Source: Hydractinia symbiolongicarpus (Eukaryota > Cnidaria > Hydrozoa > Anthoathecata > Hydractiniidae). Taken from it: a stretch of 64,000 nt of DNA. Made by a program: the position numbers and the translations under genes. The notes under the pieces are model-generated. The model made no database searches, was not told the DNA's origin, and saw nothing but the letters and a program-made list of their open reading frames with translations. Within the stretch, counting starts at the first letter, position 1; every line of letters starts with the position of its first letter. Location of the stretch: positions 1,426,001 to 1,490,000 of the forward strand of contig NC_079884.1 of NCBI RefSeq assembly GCF_029227915.1, given 5' to 3'. Of the stretch, positions 58,604 to 64,000 are shown piece by piece.

Positions 58604-60754
58604 ATGGATTTTGCTAAAAATCAAAAGCGCAGAAAAAGTCTGGACGAAGCTTTGATAAACCCGTTAAAGTCCATCATCGGTGCTGCTCGTGGACGACGGA
58701 CCATACAAGATGACGGCGATAATATAAAATTAGACGGATATTTTAGTGCAATTAGACGGCAACGTCAAAGTAGTGACCACGACTTAAAGCGACAACTTCA
58801 AGATCCGTCAGTACAAGAACGACTTCGCTTGATGATGTCACATACATCGACGTTAAAGGATGAAATATTCGACATTGACGAAAAATTAAAAATTGAGAAA
58901 TACTTGATCCGTAACTCCACTGGGAGAAAAAGCAAAAGTGATGTTTTAAAAATATTAAAAGAAAATATCGGAAATGCTGAAATAAGCTCACCTAAAGAAG
59001 CAAAGAAAAACGAGAGAAAATCGGGACATCGTCGCAGAAAAAGCGAAAATGAAATACTCTCGATTTTGCGACATTCACCGTTGAATTCTCCGTCATTGAC
59101 ACGATCGCTATCGTTTGAAAACGAATCGAAAAAGAACGTGATTGCCGACAAAACCGTCGAGAAACTACGAAAGAAATCGAAACACAAAAGGACGAAAAGT
59201 GAGAATGAGGCCCTTGTTACGAGTTATGTCCGTTGTACATCGACACGAACAAGCTCGCTTCTTGAGAAGTCGTTACAAGATACGGAACCTAAGAATCACT
59301 CAGAAAGCGAAAGCGAACCGATAAAAGTCGATCGTTCTATAAAAGGTCGAATCTTAAATGCGTTATCTCGATCGTCTTCTTTTAAAGATAAGGAGACTGG
59401 AGACGAGAATCACGATAAAAAACAAACAAATAAAGATGATCCTGCGAAAATCGATAAGTCGCTTAAAGAGCGTATAAAGAATGTCATAGGTCGATCGTCA
59501 TCGTTCAAGGAATCAAAAGGAAAAAATGGCCCAGAGGATGATTCTCGTAAAAGATCGGGAAGTGAAAATGAAGTGGGAAAAACGAAGAAAGAGCGAACAG
59601 TGAATAGAAGAAGCAGATCTTCTTCGTTTAAAAACTCGAAAGAAAAATTATCTGAGGGAGATACTGATGATAGTTTGGGTTTAGAAGGTTATGTAACTAA
59701 TTCGAGAAGACAACGAAGAAAAAGCGAAAACGAATTGAAAGATTTGCTTCCTGAAAACGCAACAGTCAATTTTTGTCGCAATTCTGTTGCACGTTCATCA
59801 TCGACAAACGAATCAAACACGAGAAAACGAATGCCTGGTATCGTACGACGCTTGTCTAGACAGAAGGTGCAAAATAAGGACAACTCGATTGATGTTGACG
59901 ATGACGAAACGTCATCCGAACCTGATGTCTTAGGATCGCCACGTCCATCGCCGACAAACTCTGTTAACAATGAAACGAATGATGCGAATTTAAGTTCTAC
60001 CAACAGTCCTTCGCTGCAATATAAAAATGGATACTTGCGTAATAAGGATACCATCTTGCAAGGTAAAAATAAACAAAATGAAACCATCAGGAAAATGAGT
60101 GTTCCTATTGTCAACAGAAGTATGTCTGTCGGTGACGTTCTTGCTGGTGCGAAAATAAACGATAAGCAAAGTCCTTTAAAAGGGAATATTCACAGACAGT
60201 ACAGCTTAAGAGAAGAAAGATCAAAATACCTCAGTACAGTTGCTCCAAGCCCCCTTATACTAAGGGCGAGTCACGAACAGTTAATTTCTACTTATGACAA
60301 AAAATACGACATGAACTTTGTTAGAGACTCTCCAAAAAAGAAGAGAAAAATCCCGTTTGTTAATCGCATGCAAAAGATCTCGTCGGACTCTAATAATTCG
60401 CAAAAATTTGACAATAAACGACTGGAAAAGTTGGTGTCAGATATTTTAGAGGCTAAGATGAGAAATTTAACTTACGATCACAAAAGTTCAAACGACAGGT
60501 GTCGCTTGCTAAGTAAAAATATCGAAATTGCAATCAAAGAAAGATTGCTTGCTTCGACACATGAATACAAAATTATTGCACTTGTTTACATCGGAGAAAC
60601 AAAGGATTGTGGGATTGGGTTTGCTACTCAATGTTCTTATGAACCCTCCGAAGATTTGTATGCAACAGCAACTTATGAGGGCGAAACCTTGTTTGTTTGC
60701 GCATGCGTAATGGCATCTTTAATACCAGAATCCATAGCGGAGATTATGGAATAA
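58604..60754 (+). CDS. Tctex1-domain protein with long Ser/Arg phospho-motif repeat region
   Basis: 716 aa, no introns in the coding region. Residues 603-710 form a Tctex1-type dynein light chain domain: RLEKLVSDILEAKMRNLTY, RLLSKNIEIAIKERLL, YKIIALVYIGETKDCGIGF, then DLYATATYEGETLFV. Proteins with this fold join the cytoplasmic or axonemal dynein complex. Residues 1-600 are basic, Ser-rich and probably disordered, built from recurring motifs: RRKSENE (145-150, 371-376), RTKSENE (197-202), RSGSENE (318-323), RRKSLDE (9-14), GRKSKSD (108-113), and RSSSFK at 256, 297 and 338. A longer unit, LxGYxxxxRRQRxxSxxxLK, occurs at 43-62 and 360-379. Arg-rich Ser sites of this kind suit basophilic kinases and 14-3-3 binding. 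The ATG at 58604 follows a TTTATAG acceptor at 58580. Known small TCTEX1D/DYNLT proteins lack such an extension in this length. Confidence 0.88.
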   Translation: MDFAKNQKRRKSLDEALINPLKSIIGAARGRRTIQDDGDNIKLDGYFSAIRRQRQSSDHDLKRQLQDPSVQERLRLMMSHTSTLKDEIFDIDEKLKIEKYLIRNSTGRKSKSDVLKILKENIGNAEISSPKEAKKNERKSGHRRRKSENEILSILRHSPLNSPSLTRSLSFENESKKNVIADKTVEKLRKKSKHKRTKSENEALVTSYVRCTSTRTSSLLEKSLQDTEPKNHSESESEPIKVDRSIKGRILNALSRSSSFKDKETGDENHDKKQTNKDDPAKIDKSLKERIKNVIGRSSSFKESKGKNGPEDDSRKRSGSENEVGKTKKERTVNRRSRSSSFKNSKEKLSEGDTDDSLGLEGYVTNSRRQRRKSENELKDLLPENATVNFCRNSVARSSSTNESNTRKRMPGIVRRLSRQKVQNKDNSIDVDDDETSSEPDVLGSPRPSPTNSVNNETNDANLSSTNSPSLQYKNGYLRNKDTILQGKNKQNETIRKMSVPIVNRSMSVGDVLAGAKINDKQSPLKGNIHRQYSLREERSKYLSTVAPSPLILRASHEQLISTYDKKYDMNFVRDSPKKKRKIPFVNRMQKISSDSNNSQKFDNKRLEKLVSDILEAKMRNLTYDHKSSNDRCRLLSKNIEIAIKERLLASTHEYKIIALVYIGETKDCGIGFATQCSYEPSEDLYATATYEGETLFVCACVMASLIPESIAEIME

Positions 60755-60801
60755 GTTATGTTAAATGTAAATAGATTCTTGGCAAGGGATAAAAAAAAGA
60801 T

Positions 60802-60807
60802 AATAAA
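60802..60807 (+). terminator. Possible poly(A) signal of the Tctex1 gene
   Basis: AATAAA lies 47 nt after the stop codon. Further AATAAA hexamers occur near 61490-61505, so the true 3' end is open. Confidence 0.4.
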
Positions 60808-62853
60808 AATAGTATTCACTTCCTTTATTTCCTATTCAGTTCAGGCAGAAAAATTTGGACCAGTTTTTTGTTCACTTTGGTCATCAGTTAATTTTGTTTC
60901 TGTTTTGTTTTTTTATCGGGAAGAAATCAGAATAATGATTTCTTTAATCTTTCTCCCTGACTATTCAGCATCTGAGATAAGATACCAAAAATTCGCAAAT
61001 TCGACATTTTTCCCTTACTCTCACGAATACCAATTTTGTTAGAGTAAAAAGGTGTCCTCGGACTCTTTGACTGGTCATAAATTTTGTTCGGCACGTAATT
61101 ATGTGCTTAAACTTTGTGTCAGTTTCTAACTTTTAATGTCATTTAACTTTATTTATATAAAATCAATTTTTTACTATTTAGTTAACAAGCCCATCGAGTA
61201 TCAAAGTGAGAGAAATTCAAAAACAAATACATTGCAAAATTGAGAAAATATCCCATATTAGGCAGATGTGACTACATATTTGATACTTATAACCTCATCC
61301 AACTATGTTTTAAGACATCCTACAAGTATGTCAAATTTCATAGACTAACCATAAGTAGTTCCGAGTTTCAAACTACGAATAACGAAAATCATTAATTTAT
61401 TAAACTTCCAAATTTTGTTGATGTCAACATTTCATCAGCATCACTCCATACTGTAAATTTTGTATAACTTTGCAAGATATTCGAAAAATAAATTTATGCT
61501 GAATAAACGAAAAGAGGTTTTTATCAACTTTTAAGAAAATTCTAACAAGTAACGTTTTATCCTCTGTAACATATAAATAAATTATTTTTTGAGTTTTTTT
61601 ACTATCTTCGTTAGATGTCCTTTCGGCTTAAACCTTTGGTTTTGAATACTTTTCTTTAAAACAGTCGCCTGTAAGAAATATTTGTGTCCAATCTAGGAGG
61701 ACTCTGTCAAACCCTGGTCAAACTGACTTGAAACGTCAGTTTTTATGAATTATGTTTTTATACATCTTTAAATAGAAGGAATTTTTTTTTGGAATCAAAG
61801 TCGGATTTCTTAAATAAGTTCTTCTAAAGGATAGAATTTCGAAAACACTGTGTTCTTCATGTGTAGACGGCGACGTTAAAGAGTAATTGTTGATGTCACG
61901 TGCGTGTTTCTATAGGAACAGCAAGTTGAAATACATTTTTTTGGAATTAAAATGTTGCGTGATTAAACAGATTGCTTATCAAGTTGACAAAATTAATCCT
62001 TACATATTTTAATCAATACCAAAGAAAAAAAGTGAAATGTTAAAGAGGAAAACATAGAAAGAAAACAACATTTGATTTCCGTTGTTAAAAACGAGATGTT
62101 TTGATTGTGTTTTTTTTACTTGATACATGTTTTTATCTCCGAAGAAAAACATATTACATTTGCTTCCAACTAAGAAAGTAACAAGTATCCGTAGGTATAA
62201 GGTTCGGATTGCATAATAATAGCAATACATAAATTTCAGCTTCACACCGTTTTGTTATGCTCGTTATGAGAATAGCTGGGCTTAAAAAGCCCTGAAACGT
62301 AAGAATATCCGAAGAACTACGCTAACCATTCCCTTTTATTTGTCTAATTATAGTGTTCCTTCCAAGTTATTAACAACACGCATAACTCACCGTAAACAAA
62401 ATTTATGCAGAACAAAATAAACCACGCAAAATCCTTGAAAAACAGAAAAAAAACATGATATATATAGCTAAACATATAAACTATAAATTTAGCATTATAT
62501 ACATGCATTCCCAGTAACTTCTCCTCCAGAAAGGATCTAGTGGCACAAACTTTCTCATTTTCTGAGATTAGTTGAGCTGCAACTTTACTGCATAACATGG
62601 TTAAGATGTGTTCTTAGTTCCTGTTAAATAGTAAACAACCTTTCCACGCTTCTTCTGTGCTAAATTTCATTCACTTTTGGTAGGAATGCACGAAAATTGT
62701 TAAGAGGGAGGTATTCATCTTCAACAAAATAGAATAAGTCGGGATTATTGAAAACACCCTATTTGCTACAAAATCTATTTTGTAGCATCTCCATTGTTTT
62801 CAATTCAGGATAGACCGAAAAAAGCAACAATAGCACGTACTTTAAAAGATATA
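60808..62853. other. Intergenic, no gene seen
   Basis: AT-rich sequence with only short chance ORFs and no recognised repeat until the TIR element at 62854. Confidence 0.45.
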
Positions 62854-63361
62854 CCTTATCGGAGAAAAATTTCGGGGGAAAATTTCGTCGAGTTAACATT
62901 TCGTCGGGAAAAAATTAAGTCACTTTTTCAAATAAGTCACTTTTTCCCGACTAATTTTTGATATTCCTGTAGATAACCTCACAAGGGAATTTAAAATAAT
63001 TTTTTTTATTTATCTATGTATGTTTTTCATGCAAAAACAACTACAAGAATAAGTACAAATATCTAGTGCAAAACAATTATGTCGTTTTTTGCACTAATTG
63101 TAAAGTCAGCATCTGTGTCACTGTCATCCTCTTCCTGATTTTCTTCAACTAATCCAGTGTAGTTCCAATCGTAAAGGCTGTTCATGAAAAAAGGTTTAGG
63201 ATAAATGAAAAATATCGGGGTAAATTCTTACCGGGGTATAAAAAATCAGGTAAAAGTACCAGTTGGGAGAAAAAATAATCAGGGCAAATTTTGGTCGGGG
63301 AAAAATTAAATCACTTGCTAAAATATAGTCACTTTTCCCTGACTTTTTTTCCCCGATAAGG
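62854..63361. mobile_element. TIR element (about 508 bp) flanked by TA
   Basis: The left end CCTTATCGGAGAAAAA and the right end TTTTTCCCCGATAAGG form inverted repeats, with TA at 62852-62853 and 63362-63363. Inside each end are further GGGGAAAAATTAA(A/G)TCACTT and TAGTCACTTTTCCC words in inverted order. The TA target suggests a Tc1/mariner-pogo type. A possible transposase C-terminus lies inside (separate entry). Confidence 0.75.
63063..63189 (-). pseudogene. Acidic C-terminal tail of a probable transposase
   Basis: The minus strand reads MNSLYDWNYTGLVEENQEED, then DSDTDADFTISAKNDIIVLH and a stop, all without interruption. Acidic tails of this type end many pogo/Tigger transposases. It lies in the middle of a TIR element, so the element is probably an internal deletion derivative. 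The assignment to a transposase rests on context, not on a catalytic motif. Confidence 0.4.
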
Positions 63362-63363
63362 TA

Positions 63364-64000
63364 GTATCCAACTTCAGAGTTAATTGAAAACTAAGTTAAA
63401 AAATCAATGAAATCAATATGTAAAGGGTTGCGGAGCGTGGGGCAGGGTCCCCTAGGTTCCTAAGCGAAAACCCTTTCTAACCGAAGTATTGCAGATTATG
63501 GTTACATACATATGGATACGTTTCGTTGTGATGAACTAACACGCTTTTGTTTGGAATGGCATTTCTGTTAATGAAATTAATGATTATGTGCTATGAAGAC
63601 AGAGTTGTATGCAATTTTTCCCGACTATATAGCTCTAGGTGCAAGATAAGTTTTTCCTAGTCGTGTACAGGACTAATCCTGGATCTCTTCGTCACGTGCT
63701 AATATTGTCCAATAGATTTATCCCAGACCATTTGCCTTTGTTATTTAACTGGGCCCACAAGAAGTGACAGCGGCGACGCTTGGGTGTCCTTGTTAATATA
63801 GTAGTCACCTTAGATTTTAGAAATCTATAATTATAATTCATTTTCTGGCTGCCGCAATATAGTTTTTTGTTCGCCTCTTGCTTAAAGATATCTTTCCTAC
63901 CAAAGTAAAATTAATTAGTTCTACAGCATTAACCGTCTCTGAAAAAAGCTCAAAAGCAAATTCTTTTTGCAGTCACTTTTTATTCGTTGCATAAGCTAGT
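63364..64000. other. Right end of window, no gene seen
   Basis: The only link to the rest of the window is AATCAATATG followed by AAAGGGTTGCGGAG at 63411-63436, also present at 9091-9114, possibly the edge of a dispersed repeat. Confidence 0.4.

Overview
The window is eukaryotic genomic DNA: AT-rich, with short exons split by gt...ag introns, AATAAA poly(A) signals and many repeats. Protein similarity (metazoan DOLPP1, IRAG/LRMP-KASH5, reticulocalbin, GFPT, POLR3D, MGMT and Tctex1 families) makes it an animal. The repeat types fit an early-branching animal, and acceptor-like sites placed just upstream of nearly every ATG would fit a hydrozoan cnidarian that uses spliced-leader trans-splicing. 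The species call is inference; no marker gene fixes it.

Layout. 1-4.5 kb: a LINE 3' remnant, then DOLPP1 (+, 7 exons). 4.5-12.1 kb: a repeat belt with a five-unit head-to-tail Helitron-like array, a dead LINE reverse transcriptase, a tRNA-type SINE and a Tigger-like TIR element. 12.1-35 kb: one large gene (+, 36 exons in my model, about 1481 aa). It joins a KASH5-like EF-hand region, a long coiled coil, an IRAG/MRVI1-type domain and a C-terminal membrane anchor. Its introns hold a pogo-type transposon, SINE and LINE copies and a 29-bp minisatellite. 36.3-40 kb: an ER-lumenal six-EF-hand reticulocalbin (+, 4 exons). 41.2-42.4 kb: an intronless minus-strand gene for only the isomerase half of glutamine:fructose-6-phosphate aminotransferase. 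43-50.8 kb: satellites (53-bp and 57-bp units), a second SINE family in three copies and a long ATT microsatellite. 50.8-52 kb: POLR3D, coding part intronless (+). 52.5-54.9 kb: MGMT (+, 4 exons). 58.6-60.8 kb: an intronless 716-aa protein with repeated RRKSENE/RSSSFK phospho-type motifs and a C-terminal Tctex1 dynein light chain domain (+). The last 3 kb hold a TIR element.

The genes are independent transcription units of different pathways: N-glycosylation lipid recycling, ER calcium and nuclear/ER tethering, hexosamine metabolism, Pol III transcription, DNA repair and dynein. The most unusual items are the composite EF-hand/coiled-coil/IRAG membrane protein with a cluster of LC8-type TQT motifs, the isomerase-only GFPT paralogue with all four catalytic isomerase residues kept, the phospho-repeat Tctex1 protein, and the tandem Helitron array. 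Exon models were built by eye from splice sites, reading phase and family similarity; no transcript evidence was available.
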